A stretch of DNA of 64,000 bases from the NCBI GenBank assembly GCA_008711295.1, contig VUYV01000214.1, positions 957,210 through 1,021,209 of the forward strand, in the 5' to 3' direction. The notes under the pieces are model-generated. The model was not told the DNA's origin. It saw nothing but the letters and a program-made list of their open reading frames with translations, and did not search any database. Made by a program: the position numbers and the translations under genes. Each line of letters opens with the position of its first letter. Within the stretch, counting starts at the first letter, position 1. The DNA is from Anarhynchus alexandrinus (taxonomy: Eukaryota > Chordata > Aves > Charadriiformes > Charadriidae). Below are positions 47,162 through 58,848 of this stretch, piece by piece.

Positions 47162-48184
47162 TCAGTTGGCCAGGACGACAGGCTGGAACGACTGGCTGGG
47201 ATACTGCATGGCATTCAGGTTGTAGCTGAGTCCTTCCACGAAGGGAGACTTCTCCAAGAAGAGGCTGTTGGTGCTGCCACCGAAGACCTGAGCCATATCA
47301 AAGGTACCACCCGTGCCGGTGTTGAACTGCGATGCCGGCGGGATGCTGCTGGCCTGGCTCTCACTGGCAACACCATCGAAGAAGAGACTGCTGGCTCCCG
47401 GCGACCCGCCGCTGTAAACGAACTCCTTGGCGTTGGGGGAGAGCTGCGACTGCGGGGCTTGGCTCCCAGCGCTCCCGACGAAGTTCAGAGAGTGCATAGA
47501 CAGGGAGAGGCCCTTGTGCTTCAGCAGGTTGGTGGTGGGAGACCTGACCATCCTCGGCTGCTGCCCAGCCCCTGCTCCGCTGCCCCCTCCTCCGGCTCCT
47601 CCACCCTTCTTCATCTTGGTAGAGCCAAACTTTGTGGCAGCAAAGGTGGCAGTGGTGAAAGTGATGGGCTGGGCAGAGCGAGGGATGAAGGTAGGGCTAG
47701 GCGACTGGCCGAAGGAGGGGGACGGAGAGTTGGACAGCGAGTTGTCCTGGCTGCCGATGGGGACAAATACCTGGGCGTCAGGGTTGAAGCTGCTCTTGAT
47801 TTCTTTGTCCAGCTCTGCGGCGCTGCAGCCCTCGCTGTCATCCAGGTAGAGGACCTTAACAGAGCCCTTCTCACCAATCTGGTAGGAAACCTCGAAAGGA
47901 TCGATCCAGACACTCAGCTCTTCCGGCACATTGGCACGCACATCCTCCACAGCCAGCCCACTCCGCTTGGCCGCCAGCTCCACCACCGGATCCACTGTCT
48001 CCCCTATATGAACACAGCGATAGCCAGATCCCTTCAGAGGCTTCTCCGGGTACCAGTGACCCTCATATTTCTTCTTCAGCAGGCGCTCTAGCTCCTCACC
48101 AAACAGGTCTGCCCGCCTCCGAGGAAGCTTGTTGTACAAGTATGAGATGATGAAGTTAAGAGCAACTTTGATCTCCAGATGCAT
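47162..48184 (-). CDS. TOB2: TOB2, BTG/Tob antiproliferative protein
   Basis: A complete 340-aa intronless coding region with ATG at 48184-48182 and TGA at 47164-47162. Residues 1-115 form the BTG/Tob domain, with box A around [18 protein letters not shown] (40-57) and box B around [18 protein letters not shown] (90-107), the surface that binds CNOT7/CNOT8. A basic cluster at 21-39 (PRRR and KKK) matches the Tob nuclear localisation signal. Two PAM2 motifs for PABPC1 are present: [13 protein letters not shown] (131-143) and [12 protein letters not shown] (246-257). The C-terminus ends [15 protein letters not shown] after box B and the [10 protein letters not shown] context identify TOB2 rather than TOB1. 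Family role: links the CCR4-NOT deadenylase to PABP on poly(A) tails, restraining proliferation. Residues 194-209 are a Gly/Ala-rich low-complexity stretch, the most variable part. Human TOB2 is 344 aa. Confidence 0.98.
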   Translation of the reverse strand: MHLEIKVALNFIISYLYNKLPRRRADLFGEELERLLKKKYEGHWYPEKPLKGSGYRCVHIGETVDPVVELAAKRSGLAVEDVRANVPEELSVWIDPFEVSYQIGEKGSVKVLYLDDSEGCSAAELDKEIKSSFNPDAQVFVPIGSQDNSLSNSPSPSFGQSPSPTFIPRSAQPITFTTATFAATKFGSTKMKKGGGAGGGGSGAGAGQQPRMVRSPTTNLLKHKGLSLSMHSLNFVGSAGSQAPQSQLSPNAKEFVYSGGSPGASSLFFDGVASESQASSIPPASQFNTGTGGTFDMAQVFGGSTNSLFLEKSPFVEGLSYNLNAMQYPSQSFQPVVLAN

Positions 48185-48189
48185 ACTCC

Positions 48190-51100
48190 CTTCGCAGCAA
48201 GCAAGTCAGGGCAGTGTATTAAAAGAGACAAAATGACACACACATAGACAAGATTTGGCTCCAAACAGACCTATGGAAAGAGAGAAAAGGATAAATGAAG
48301 ATGAGAGAACACAACAACTCTCCACCCGTTGAGATAAACAGACACGCTTTTTTGTTAACATGAGCAGTTTGCACAAACACTAACAAGCAGTGATGCTCTC
48401 TAGGAGAATCACCCCACATCTACTGGCCCTGAAAACAGAGAGATGCCAGTAAGGAGGAGTCTCCTTGCTCCTCTACAGAAGAAGTAAGGGTGTAGCTACT
48501 ACCCGCACATAGGCACGTACATTATACTTACCTCACTGACAAGTACCACTGCCGAAACCCAGCAGGCCAACTGTCTGCTCTTGCAGAGCTATTTTAGCAC
48601 ATCTAACATGCCTCTCTCTGCCCTGGCACTCAGCTGCTACCAGCACGGCTCACCTGCACCAGCCTCTCCAGAACATAAGTGCACCACCTGAACAGCCTCG
48701 TGACTTGCTCAGCAGCTAGTGCGGAGACCCACTCGCGCTCAGGACAGCAGGGCCAGCCTCTCCTCCAGGAGGCTAGGTGGTCGTGCTGGGTGCCACATCC
48801 TGCTGGCACAAGCGCAGAAGGGACGAGAAGAAGCAAGGGAGGGTGCTGAGGCATTAGCTGCCAGTCCATGTTTACTATCTCCTTGACTGGCAGGCACATA
48901 TCTTATTAAGTGTACCCAGTTGAGACTCTGCCTAGCTACAAGCCTAAAAATCCCAGTTTAATTCAGCTTGGGGGGAGAGGTGGCAGGAAACATGCGCAGG
49001 GTCACAAAACACACACGTGCTGACAGCCCATCCAATACAGTTCACATCGCTTATCCCTGGGCAGAGAGATGAGGATCAGGTACCTACTTCATAAAAACTG
49101 AAATTGCTTGCCAGAGACTGAAGTAATCCTCCTTCCTTCCCTCCCTCATGAGGAAGTCTCTGAAATGGAGAGAACCCACAAAAGCACAACGCAAAACCAC
49201 AACACTCAACTCTCTCATTATACACAGATTTGCAAAAAATGTTCGTCTGAGTACAAAAAAAAAACCTCAGGTAGGTCTGCACCGCACTCTGTCACCCATC
49301 CAAAGAAAACGAATTCCACAGACATTTTAAGAGGAAGCACACTTCCAGTAGCCTCCACACCTCTCTAGGGGGAAGCAGAATATCCAGTTTTTAATTGGCA
49401 GCTTAGTCAGAGGCCGCTCTGTTTTCAGCTGCCCTCACCTTGCTCAAACAGACACATCAACCATCTTCCTAAAATGGGCTTCGGGGATGCTCTCACGCAG
49501 CACTCAAGCCAATGTTTATGACTTGTGCCAATTATTTGGGGGTGGAGATGGAGTACAAACATACAGTGTCAGCATTCCCCTGAAAAACTGGGAACCCCGG
49601 CAGCACAACCAGGTATCCACGCTGGCCTAGGTCAGGAGGAAGAATAAACTGACCAGACTTGTTTGCTTGCTCTAGTTCAGCGGACTAGGATTAAATAAAT
49701 TTTAAAGAAACCCTCAAGTATTTTGAGGCTTTACTACAAAAAAAAAGGGGTATTGTTTCTATGCTTTTTCTGTACTAGTCTGAGCTCAGAGAGGCTTGGC
49801 TTCAGGGTGATGGTAACCAGAAACAGATCCCACACCTCAAGTCTGCCAACAAGGTGGTCAGTTCTAGAAGGAGAATCCCCTTTGGGTTTGACTAGGCAAC
49901 AAGAAAAAAATACAGGAACGAGGGGATGGAAAAGCAGGAAATAAGTCTTGCCTTTAAAACCTGCTTTAAGGAATTACTGTAGTGTAACAACTTTTGGTAG
50001 GTCACCGAGACCTGACCAAGTTCAAACAGATCAACACCAAAGAAATAAGCAACCAGAGTTTTTCAGAGAACAGCAAGGAGAAGCCATTTTCAGAAGGCAG
50101 GAGGCTTGCCACAGAGACAGAGCCCTTTCCAGAGAAAACGGCACAAAGCAGACCCCCAAAAGCACACACCTAAATGTTAGCAAGAGCTTATACAGCCCAC
50201 ACTACCTCAAGAGGGGATTACGTGGAGCCCTCTCACTCCTTGGGTTTTAAGGTGTCAGAGGGAGAGGACAGCTTGGGATCCCAGCAAATTAATCAGGAAG
50301 AGAACAGCCAGTTTTGTAACTCTCTTAATTTGTGTGATAAATTCTAATCCAGATCCAGAATCTATTAAGAAATCAGAAATTACAGATTGGGAAAGCAGCA
50401 GAGGCCAAAATTTGTTACCACCCTATTTGCAACACAAATGCCTCCATATACTTTGAGGAGCCCACATCCTCATCAACCTTCTGCAGAAGGCAGCGAGGAG
50501 ATACAATTATAAATCATTGCCTCCTTTTTTTCTTTTCTTTAAAGAAGCACTCCCCCTTCCTAAGACGGGAATACTCTGTACCTTGACTATGAAAGAGATA
50601 AGTTAGTCTAATAATACCAACAGCTGCCAAGTTAGCTGCCTATAACTGACACTTGCAGAAGGCACAAGAAGTCAGAGATACCACCGACTCCTCAGGTTGT
50701 TGACATGGTAAGATGCGCTCCAGCAGGACACCCTCAATCTCTTTCTACTGCACCAAAATGTGATAACATAGTAATAAAATTAAAAAAAAAAAAAAGAAGA
50801 AAAACCCCCCAACAAACAGCTGAAGCAGCATGGCTCCAAGACAAGAAACAACTAAATATCAACTGTAAAAGGTATTCTGACAAGTCTTCCATACAGAGAA
50901 GCTTGCCCACACGGAGAGGATCTCCAAAGCGAAGGCGTACTGTACCGTGGGCAGAACACCGAGGTGCCGGCAGGGAACAAAGGGCTGTTCCTCTGCTCTG
51001 CGGAGGGAGCGCAGGAGCCCCCTCAGACCCCCCCCCCGAGGCGCTGATGGAGAGAGAGGAGGCCAAATAACCCCTTGCATCAGAGGAGAGCAAACACGGG

Positions 51101-52382
51101 AACGATGCCCTTTTCCTCCTGCCTGCGCAAACACGGCGGGTGACCTTGTGAGCTCCCCAGCGAGGTCTGTCCCGTCCCCCCCGCCCGGGAACCGGCTGGC
51201 TGCCGCCTCGCCCTCACCAGCGGCTTTAAAAGGGGGGGGGGGCGGCCACGACGACCTGCGGCCCCACGGCAGGCCCCCCCCGGCCGGAACACGGGACCCC
51301 CTCCCCCCCCCGCGACCTACTTCGCCTCCGGACTACACCTCCCGTCGCGCCCCGCGGCCCGGCCCGGCGCGTCCCTCAGCGGGGCAGGCCACAAAATTTT
51401 CCACGGCACATGCGCCGTGGAGGCCCGGCGCTGCCCACGGCGGGGGAACACGCCCCGCCGCCCGGCGCTGGGGACCGCCGGGCAGCCGCCCCCTTCTTCC
51501 CTTCCCTTCCCCTCCCTTCTCGGCGGCGGCGTCCCCACCCCACGGCAGCCTTATCCCCCACCCGCCCCACGGCTGCGGGACGGACCCCCGGGGGGGGGAG
51601 GGGGTCATATGCCCCATGTCTCCCCCCCGTCCCCGTCCCTCCTGTGGGGAACGCGAGGTCGCAAAGACGGTCCCCAAAAGAGCCCTTCGACGAAGGGGTG
51701 AGGGGGTGGGGGCGGTCTCCCCGCAAGGGCGAGCTCCTGGCCCCACGCACCCGGTGGGCCCCCGAGGCCTGGAGGATCGGAGAGGGGTGGGGGGGCACAG
51801 GCCACACTGACACCGCGCCCCGAAGAAAACCCGGGCCCCGACCTTCCCCCGCAGCCGTATGACCCCTTCCCAGGGGCGAAGGGCACCTCGGCCGGCCGGC
51901 CGGCCCCCCCCCTCGCCCGTGGGCGACAGGGCCCCTCCGCCGAGAGAGGGTCCGGCGGCGCCCAGCCCCGCCCCGGCAGCGCCTTTGTTGTCACCGGGCC
52001 CTCCCCCCCTCCCCCCCACCCCCGCAGCCCGNNNNNNNNNNNNNNNNNNNNNNNNNNNNNNNNNNNNNNNNNNNNNNNNNNNNNNNNNNNNNNNNNNNNN
52101 NNNNNNNNNNNNNNNNNNNNNNNNNNNNNNNNNNNNNNNNNNNNNNNNNNNNNNNNNNNNNNNNNNNNNNNNNNNNNNNNNNNNNNNNNNNNNNNNNNNN
52201 NCCCCCCCCCGGGGGCGGCCAGCCGCACGGTCGCTCCACAGACGGATAAATTACACCCCACCCCGGGAAGGGAAGATGAGCCCCCTCAGGCCGAGCCCAC
52301 AAAGGGGATGCAGGCCGGGGAGGGGACCCGGCCAGAGAAGGGGTAGGGGGGGGAAGAGGGAAGCACCCCCGACCCCACTTAC
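48190..52382 (-). other. TOB2: TOB2 5' intron (4.2 kb)
   Basis: I infer an intron in the 5' UTR from donor GAACGAA/GTAAGT at 52383/52382 and an acceptor CTGCGAAG at about 48190, five bases before the start codon. A perfect alternative donor, GAG/GTAAGTA at 48532/48531, could mark an extra non-coding exon. The middle of the intron holds no gene that I can support. The 5' part lies in the CpG island and includes the 170-N gap. Confidence 0.5.
52032..52201. other. Assembly gap of 170 Ns in TOB2 CpG island
   Basis: A run of 170 Ns between C-rich flanks, just downstream (in the TOB2 sense) of the inferred exon 1 donor. Real length unknown. Confidence 0.99.
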
Positions 52383-52700
52383 TTCGTTCTCGGCTCCAGG
52401 GCCGGCGGCTGTCGGGGGCCGTGGGCGCTGCCGGCGGAGCCCGGGCGGTGCGTGCGGGTCTCTGCCCCGTCCCGTCCCCTCCCTCTCCTTATCCCCGGCG
52501 GTGCGGTTCCTCCGCGGGGCGGGCCCGGGGGGCTGACGGCGCGGGCCGGAGGTGGTGCGGGACGCCCGGAGGTGTTGGGGGTGCGGGTGGCCGGTGCCTG
52601 TGTCTCCGCCGCCTCTCCTCGCCCCGCCGGCCCGGAGCCGCCCGCGCCCTGGCCCCAAGTGAGCCAACTCACGGCAAACTTTCACCCTTAGCAACCCCGC
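52383..52700 (-). other. TOB2: Inferred TOB2 non-coding exon 1
   Basis: The 3' end is set by a strong minus-strand donor, GAACGAA/GTAAGTGGGG, whose exon side ends at 52383. The 5' end is not determinable; 52700 is a placeholder near the middle of the island. Human TOB2 also has a non-coding first exon in a CpG island. Coding starts only in the next exon. Confidence 0.4.
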
Positions 52701-53620
52701 GCAGGGATCCGCGCTCCCGCCCAGCGTGATGCGGCCGCGGAGGGCGGGCCGGGACTACTTCCCCCTCCCCTCACCGCCCGCTCGGCCCCGCCGCCCGCAG
52801 CGCCCCGGGGACGGGGGAGGGGGGCGGAGGGTTTAATTCTCTTTTTTTCTCCCCTTTTCCCCCCCTCGCTCCACGCAGCGGGGGGCGCTGCCAGCCGCGT
52901 GGCACTGGGGAGCGCCCCGACCGCCGGCGCCAGGGGGAAGGAAGGGGCAGGGGGTTTAGCGGGGATGAGGATTGACCTGAGGATTTCCCCAAGCGGCTTA
53001 GACTGAGGCGGTGGGGTGGGGGTGGGGGACGGCGGGGGCACAGCGAGGTGATGGAAGGGGAGCGGGGAAGGGAAGGAACCGGACGGCATTTTCCTCGCCT
53101 CCGCGCACCGCGGGTGCTTGGCAGGCGCTGCCGGAGCAGGCCGGGGAGTGGGGGCTGGTGCTGTCAGGCCGCGGCTCCGTGGCAGGGCCGGACCCCGGGG
53201 AATTCGGGCTCCCGAGGGGACAAGCTCCCGGCACAACCCCAGCGAAGCTTTGGAAACCTCCCGTGCTGGGAGCCCGAAGCGCCGCTACCGGCGAGGGCGA
53301 GAGGGTTTGGGGGTGAAGCGCCCAGAAGGGGGAACCGCGGCTCCTTCCCTCGCTGCCACCCCCTCGGGACCCCCCGCCCGGTGACACCGCCTCAGGGGAC
53401 AAGGGGGCGAGGCCGAGCGAGGCCTGCCGGTGCCTGCAGGGAGGGCAGGGACAGGCACAACCGCCTCTGCGGCCCCCCCCGGGCCTCAGCCCTGCCCGGC
53501 ACGCCGCTCTCCGCCGGACTATTTTGGCACCACACGCCTGTGCACCTCCGCCTTCAGCAGCGGGTCGGCCCGGCCGCGGCGGAGGCGAAGGATCCGCAAG
53601 GTGCGCGAGCGGCGGCCGTG

Positions 53621-53630
53621 CTAAAAATAA
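53621..53630. promoter_or_regulatory. MEF2 site in TOB2 island
   Basis: CTAAAAATAA is an exact match to the MEF2 consensus YTAWWWWTAR, standing alone as AT-rich sequence within otherwise GC-rich DNA. Confidence 0.45.
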
Positions 53631-53657
53631 CTGCGGCGTGTTAGCAACAGCCTTCCC

Positions 53658-53693
53658 ATTGGCTGGCGGGGCCCGGCGGCGCCTCCGGATTGG
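53658..53693 (-). promoter_or_regulatory. Paired inverted CCAAT boxes
   Basis: ATTGG at 53658-53662 and again at 53689-53693, 31 bp apart, i.e. two CCAAT boxes on the minus strand. The spacing of about three helical turns is typical of paired NF-Y sites. Confidence 0.5.
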
Positions 53694-53760
53694 CGCGCTG
53701 CCTCAGCCAGTGAGCCGAAGGGGGTGTGCGCGGGGGGGCGGTGCCGGGCGCGGCGCGGGT

Positions 53761-53778
53761 GCTGCCGGGAGTTGTAGT
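53761..53778 (-). promoter_or_regulatory. ZNF143/SBS-type element
   Basis: On the minus strand ACTACAACTCCCGGCAGC matches the ACTACAAYTCCC part of the ZNF143 (Staf) binding site found in many CpG-island promoters. It lies about 1 kb upstream of the placeholder TOB2 exon 1 and may serve a more distal or a divergent start. Confidence 0.5.
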
Positions 53779-53900
53779 CGCCGTGGCAGCCGCGGCCTTC
53801 CCCGGCTTGACCGCCCCGGTCCCGCACCGCGGGGTGTTCGGGGGCTGCGGGAGAACCCGGACGCAAGGCGGGGGTAGCGTGCTGCCCTGGGGAAGGGCAG

Positions 53901-56900
53901 CGGTGGGGATGAGCATCCCCGAGACCATCACCTCGAACAGGCACCACTCGTGAAGGGCTGTCCACGGGTGAGGCAGCTTTTGATCCGAGTGATTCTCCGA
54001 ACAAGCGGAAGGGACACCGAGATTGGCACTTCCAGGCTCTCCCAGGAGTGTTCCTCAGCGTTGGCACAAGCATACCAGGGAGGGAGAACCAGTCTGGGTG
54101 ACCAAAGGGCTACGGCAGCCCCTGTCGCAGCAGGGGCACCTTGCCCAGTTCGTGAAGTGTCCTGTTGTCTCGGTCCTGAAGAATTCCCAAGAAAAATCCC
54201 ATGATGGAGTCACATTCCATCTTGGAATCAGATCTTCTCAATAACACGGTTACGTGTGAATGTTTACTTTGTCACCCATCTTCAACAGAGACAAAGACCC
54301 CAGGTGCTTCCAGAGTTGCTCCGTGTCCCTCTGGTTAAATAATTCTCCGTAGCAGCCGACTCCCAAGTGCAAAAATACAAAGTTCCTCTTTTGCCCCGTT
54401 TCCACAAAGATCCTCAGCATCCTTCCAGGTTTGGTTTGTCATTCCTCACCCAGGAACCCTTTACTTAGGCTCTGCCTTTGCCACTGAAGTGGACTTCTTT
54501 CGAAGCCAGCCAGCACCAATCTGTCCATGCTCTCCTCCCTAGCCACAGCAGCCATCCTTGCTCATTTTCCCACTGATTTAAAAAAAAACCAAAAAACTCA
54601 ACCCAACAACTTCTGAAATTGTTGGGTTTTTTTCTGCAGGGGAAGGGAGAGGAAGAGAAGGGGAAGATTTATGAGAGCTATTATGAGCAGCCTTATTTTC
54701 ATCACTCCTAGTTTAAAAAGGAATTCAGTTACAAAAGAACTTTTTTGGTTTTGTTTCTTTTTTCTAATACTCCCTTGCTTTGCTGGAAACAAAATCACGC
54801 TGTCAGCCAGAGATCAGGAAATAAAACTGACTGTGCTATTTTTAGCATCATTAAGAAAAAAAAAGGCAATTGCATTTCTAAAATTCTATTGTTGTTTTAA
54901 TAAGGTGTTACTAAGAGGGTGTTACACATTAGGGCTCTTTAAAATACTTGCGCCTTGATCGTGCTCCTTTAATTATCGCGTCGCCCTGGTACGCATGCAG
55001 GCAGAGGAATTCTGTCACAGTATCCACTCATGCATTCTCGGCCATTTGGCTATTACGTCAAAGCAAAGCTACCGAATCACGTGCGTGCAGGGAGGGAAAG
55101 GAATCGCCAGGCCGCCAGGACAGAGCTCGTTTTGCTGGGTTATTTAATGCCAAGGAAGGGCAGTCAGGTTATAATCAGGTGTAATTAACACCGCCATACC
55201 CTGAATCCTCTTTACATTCAAGTCACATGATGACCTCAAGGAAATGAAAAATTCTTTCCTGCTATTGAAACGGGCAAACAACATCTCCAGCTGATCCCCA
55301 TAATGAGAAAATAACAGCCCCTGTGCAGATGAGGTTTCAGAAGCGGGATTTAATCTTCGTGGCTCCCCGCAGGGAAAGCTCACGGGCAGACTCGAGGCCT
55401 TTGCCTACCTTTGGGTTTTGGTTTTTAGGTATTTTTTTTTGTTTTATTTTTAAAGAAAGGTAATGCTTCGGGCTCAAGGGCTTTGTCAAGACAAGGTCTA
55501 GATGATTCAAAGGACCTGAGGTGCATTAGGGAGCTACTTGCTGAGCTCGGCTGTAGGTTGTGATGCTGTGGCTGGTAGTTGGTCTGAAGAGGTGTGTGAC
55601 AGGGAACATCTATATTTCAGAATGCAGCAATGCCTTGTTAGTACTGGCAACTAAGAGGCCAATTACTTAATAGGCCAAGAGGTCCCATGTCCATCCCCAC
55701 CCCTGTGTAAATATTTGAAATAAAATGATTTTTTTCACTTATTACGTAATATCCTTTTGATTTAAAAAAGGGAGACAAAAAAAAATGAAGGAAAAAAAAG
55801 AGATAACCCTACCCAGAAAAGTAACGGCAGGAAGACACATCTAGCTCCACGCAATTAAGATTTGCAGCCAGCACCACAGGGGTTCAGCTGCCGCAGAGAT
55901 GCAGCCCTCCCTCCCACCCTTCTTCACAGTTGTCAAGCAAGTGCTTTGCAGCTGGCAGCCAGGGAGCCCCCGAATCCGGCTACTTCAGACTCCAAGGTCT
56001 GATGAAGCCCTTCCAGAGCTTGGCAGGCGCACAGCAGCAGGACAGTCTGGTCTCATTCCCCGCCCTGCAGGGAAGCTCGCCCTTTTAGCGTGTGCTCTGG
56101 TCTCCAGTACTGCCAGGAAATCTCCTTCTACTGGACGAGTACTTTAAAATCTATTTAGGTATGAAATATTGCCTTTCTCTAGGGGCCCTGCCTGGGTTTC
56201 AATTTGCTGGTGAACAGAAATCATTACCATGCAGGCAAGGCTGAGTTTTTCTGGGCTATCCGACTGTATCCATTACCCTTGTCTGAATTAGCAGCTTCAG
56301 GGCAATGTCCCGTCCGTGCTCTGAAAGTACCAGAAAGGCAGCGGCGCTGAACTGATCTGAACACCAGCAGCATTTGGCATTCTCCCCGGAGCCGTCTGAG
56401 CAAACAAGGCAAAGGGGAAAAAGCCTGTCCCTCCCTCTCTCCACCTGCCCAGTGACTCAGAACAACTAGAAATGGCAGCTTAACTCTCATTGCTGCCAGA
56501 ACGCAGACCAATATACCCAGCAGTCAGAGTGAGGGCACCGGGACTGCCAAGCAAGTAAGTACGCTCAGCCGTTTTTGGGGGTGGGGGAAGGGATGGGGAC
56601 ACTTGTGTCTCTATAGCAACCCCTGCCTCGCTGATCCTGCTAAATGATGGGGAACAAGGGCTGCTCTAAAATTAGATCGTCTAGGGGCCCCTGTGCCAAG
56701 GGCAACAATTGCGAGACAAAAGAAATAATTCAAACTTCATTTCCCTCTACCTTCAGTGAACAACTTTTGTTATCTTAGAAACTTCCGGGAAAAAAAAAAA
56801 AATACGTACAAACCTTCTGCATTCCTAATGTGATAATTTGGGCAGCCTGACTGAGAGCAAGCGATAAATTCTGGTTGAAGTGATAAAACTCCAGGTACAA

Positions 56901-58139
56901 AAAAAAATCTGCATGTCATGCCCTGTTTTTAAAGAAACACAAAATTTAAAATGGCTGATAATAGCCCTGACATGGGCTTCCCAGTCAGGAACAAGAGGTA
57001 GCTGCTTACTTAGGTAGAATTCCTGTGAGAGTGGGTTTGCTGGAACCAGCAAATCAGTTTGCTCTGAACATCTTGGCAAATGGCACCTACATTAGTAAAA
57101 ATTAACCAGAAGCTATGTAAGGGAACCATGGTGCGGGGAAGAAGACATACAGATGCTCTAAGGACTGCAAAAAGCTTGGAAGAGAAACCTGACAGAATTA
57201 ATAGCTGGGGGGAGGAGAGGGTGGAGCAGCTGAGATGGCTGTAGGACCAGTCATAGCTAGAGCCGGCTGCAGCAGGAAGAAATGACTTTTAAGGGAAGGA
57301 CGATCACAACTTGTCTGCTTGTTTCCACTCTTATCCTAAACACCTAAATGGCTGGAGCAGGTAGAAGAGGCGTTTAAACCAGAGAGGAGTTAAAGGAATC
57401 AGAACTAGCCTCGGGGGAACAACTGAAATCCCAGAAAGGGCACGATACAGGCTTTGCACCCTGAGACTGTGCAAAGAGAATCCCATTACTGTAGCACGTG
57501 CTCTGCTCAGACTACAAAGACTTTACAGGGCACGCTGAGCTAGGACCCTAATTTAACCATCTGAGGAGTGCATATACTAGTAGGGAACTCAGTTCCACCT
57601 CTGCATAAAGGCGCCTGTTCCCAGATCTCTGCTGAGCCAACAGACTGCTTTTAGCCTGTACTGGTATTTGACAAACAAGCAGCCTCTGGTTTTCAGCACA
57701 CATACGGCTAATAGCCTAGAACACAATAGTTGGTTTCCAGTTACAGCAGGGAAGGCTTTAACTTATTCACAAGAACAGGATAGCGAGTCAAATAGCTTAG
57801 TAGGTTTTAGAAAGGGATTGGATGTTTGCATGGTGAAACAACATCCACAGCCGTATTAGCTAGGATAAGGGTTACAAGCTCAGCGATCCTCACGCTATGG
57901 GACAAAATGATCAGTGGCTGGGATCACAGGCAGACAAAAGCGATAGCCATTCCCTGAAGCTCCTTGCAGCAAGGTCACATGGCCATAAGCAGGCACTGTC
58001 AGAAACCAGATAACCCATTGTGCAGTCCTAGCTGGGCTAATCCTGCATGTCCCCAGAAAGCTCCAGACAGGCTAGGCACAGAATGAACAAGAGAGAAATC
58101 CTTGTTATAAAAAAACAAACCAAAAAAAAACAAACCAAA
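53901..58139. other. Intergenic sequence between TOB2 promoter and PHF5A 3' end
   Basis: No supportable gene. A perfect D-box is at 55741-55750 and a TTACGTCA CRE/ATF-like site near 55052. Homopolymer A/T runs are common. No CR1 copy is recognised here. Confidence 0.6.
55741..55750. promoter_or_regulatory. D-box (perfect PAR-bZIP palindrome) upstream of TOB2
   Basis: ATTACGTAAT matches RTTAYGTAAY at every position and is the highest-symmetry form of the TEF/VBP/HLF/DBP site. It is about 3 kb upstream of the inferred TOB2 exon 1 and 2.4 kb beyond the PHF5A poly(A) signal. Function is inference. Confidence 0.5.
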
Positions 58140-58149
58140 AAAAACAAAA
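58112..58149. repeat. Simple repeat (AAACAAACCAAAAA-type)
   Basis: A tandem A-rich repeat of CAAACC units separated by A-runs. In the PHF5A sense it is a GU-rich tract directly after the poly(A) signal, where it can act as the downstream element. Confidence 0.8.
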
Positions 58150-58758
58150 GAAGAAGCTTTATTGGTATGCATCCTACAGAAATGGTTACAAGAAAGAGCC
58201 TTGGATTAATCTGTCAAAGAAAACATGGAACAGCTGTGCTCTCCCTAGGAAGGCACCAGCCACAAGCAGGTTCCTTACAAAACAGGGCAGCATGGAAATA
58301 TACTGGAAGAAGGTGGGGGGAGGAGCGGACACATGGGATTGGTGCTCTGTTCTTCAATAGTGACATGGGGGGCAATTTCAGACAATTGAGAGGAGGCCTG
58401 GTAAGAACAACCACAAGGTCTTTCCCCACACCTGAAATGGCATTTGGTTTTTACTGAGCTGGTCTCCTCCATGTGTAAATACTTGCTCACCAGGATTTTT
58501 ATAGCGAGCTGGGGCAGCTACTAGCAGAGCTTCTGAAAAGGCAAGAGACAGTAATCCTCAGTTGCTCTTTCTGGTAGGCAGTTCTGATCAGGTTTCAGTC
58601 CCCACTCAGTCTGTTACTTCTCCAAGCCTAAGTATACTACTGAATTTGTGCTGCTTTAGAAAAAAATAATCAACCGGTTTTCAATAATAGTAAAGTCCAG
58701 AGATGTTTCAAGACCATCTTGCCAACCCGACAGGAGGTGTAGCCACGTATAGATAGGA
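58140..58758 (-). other. PHF5A: PHF5A 3' UTR
   Basis: About 600 nt from the stop codon to the AATAAA at 58158-58163. No coding potential. The size fits a compact housekeeping gene. Confidence 0.75.
58158..58163 (-). terminator. PHF5A: PHF5A poly(A) signal AATAAA
   Basis: Minus-strand CCAATAAAGC, followed 8-50 nt downstream by a T/GT-rich tract (complement of the 58112-58149 repeat). A canonical cleavage context. Confidence 0.75.
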
Positions 58759-58848
58759 TCACCTCTTCTTGAAGCCATACTTTTTCCTTTCGTAGAAGAG
58801 ATCTGTCTTGGAACTGCCCAGGTTGACGATCTTTGGGCAACCGTCTCT
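58759..58848 (-). CDS. PHF5A: PHF5A exon 4 (terminal coding exon)
   Basis: Acceptor CTTCTTACAG then AGAGACGG. Encodes 29 residues, [10 protein letters not shown] through YGFKKR, then TGA at 58761-58759. Confidence 0.97.
   Translation of the reverse strand, partial: RDGCPKIVNLGSSKTDLFYERKKYGFKKR

Larger units (their letters stand above)
51100..53900 (-). promoter_or_regulatory. TOB2: TOB2 CpG island and promoter region
   Basis: About 2.8 kb of extremely CpG-rich sequence surrounds the inferred TOB2 first exon. Motifs seen include a ZNF143-type ACTACAACTCCC at 53761-53778 (minus) and a similar ACTACACCTCCC at about 51333 (plus). There are two inverted CCAAT boxes (53658-53662 and 53689-53693) and a perfect MEF2 site at 53621-53630. 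An inverted repeat CCACGGC/GCCGTGG surrounds ATGC near 51402-51421. The island is long enough for more than one start site or a divergent transcript. All long open frames here are composition artefacts. Confidence 0.75.

Noticed and set aside
47042..48091. A 349-codon plus-strand open frame covering most of TOB2
   Set aside because: It is the antisense shadow of the TOB2 coding sequence. Its peptide has no domain, while the minus strand encodes a full, conserved TOB2 protein.
50947..51810. 287-codon open frame and others in the TOB2 CpG island
   Set aside because: Pro/Arg/Gly-rich translations are open in several frames at once and cross homopolymers. Composition artefacts.
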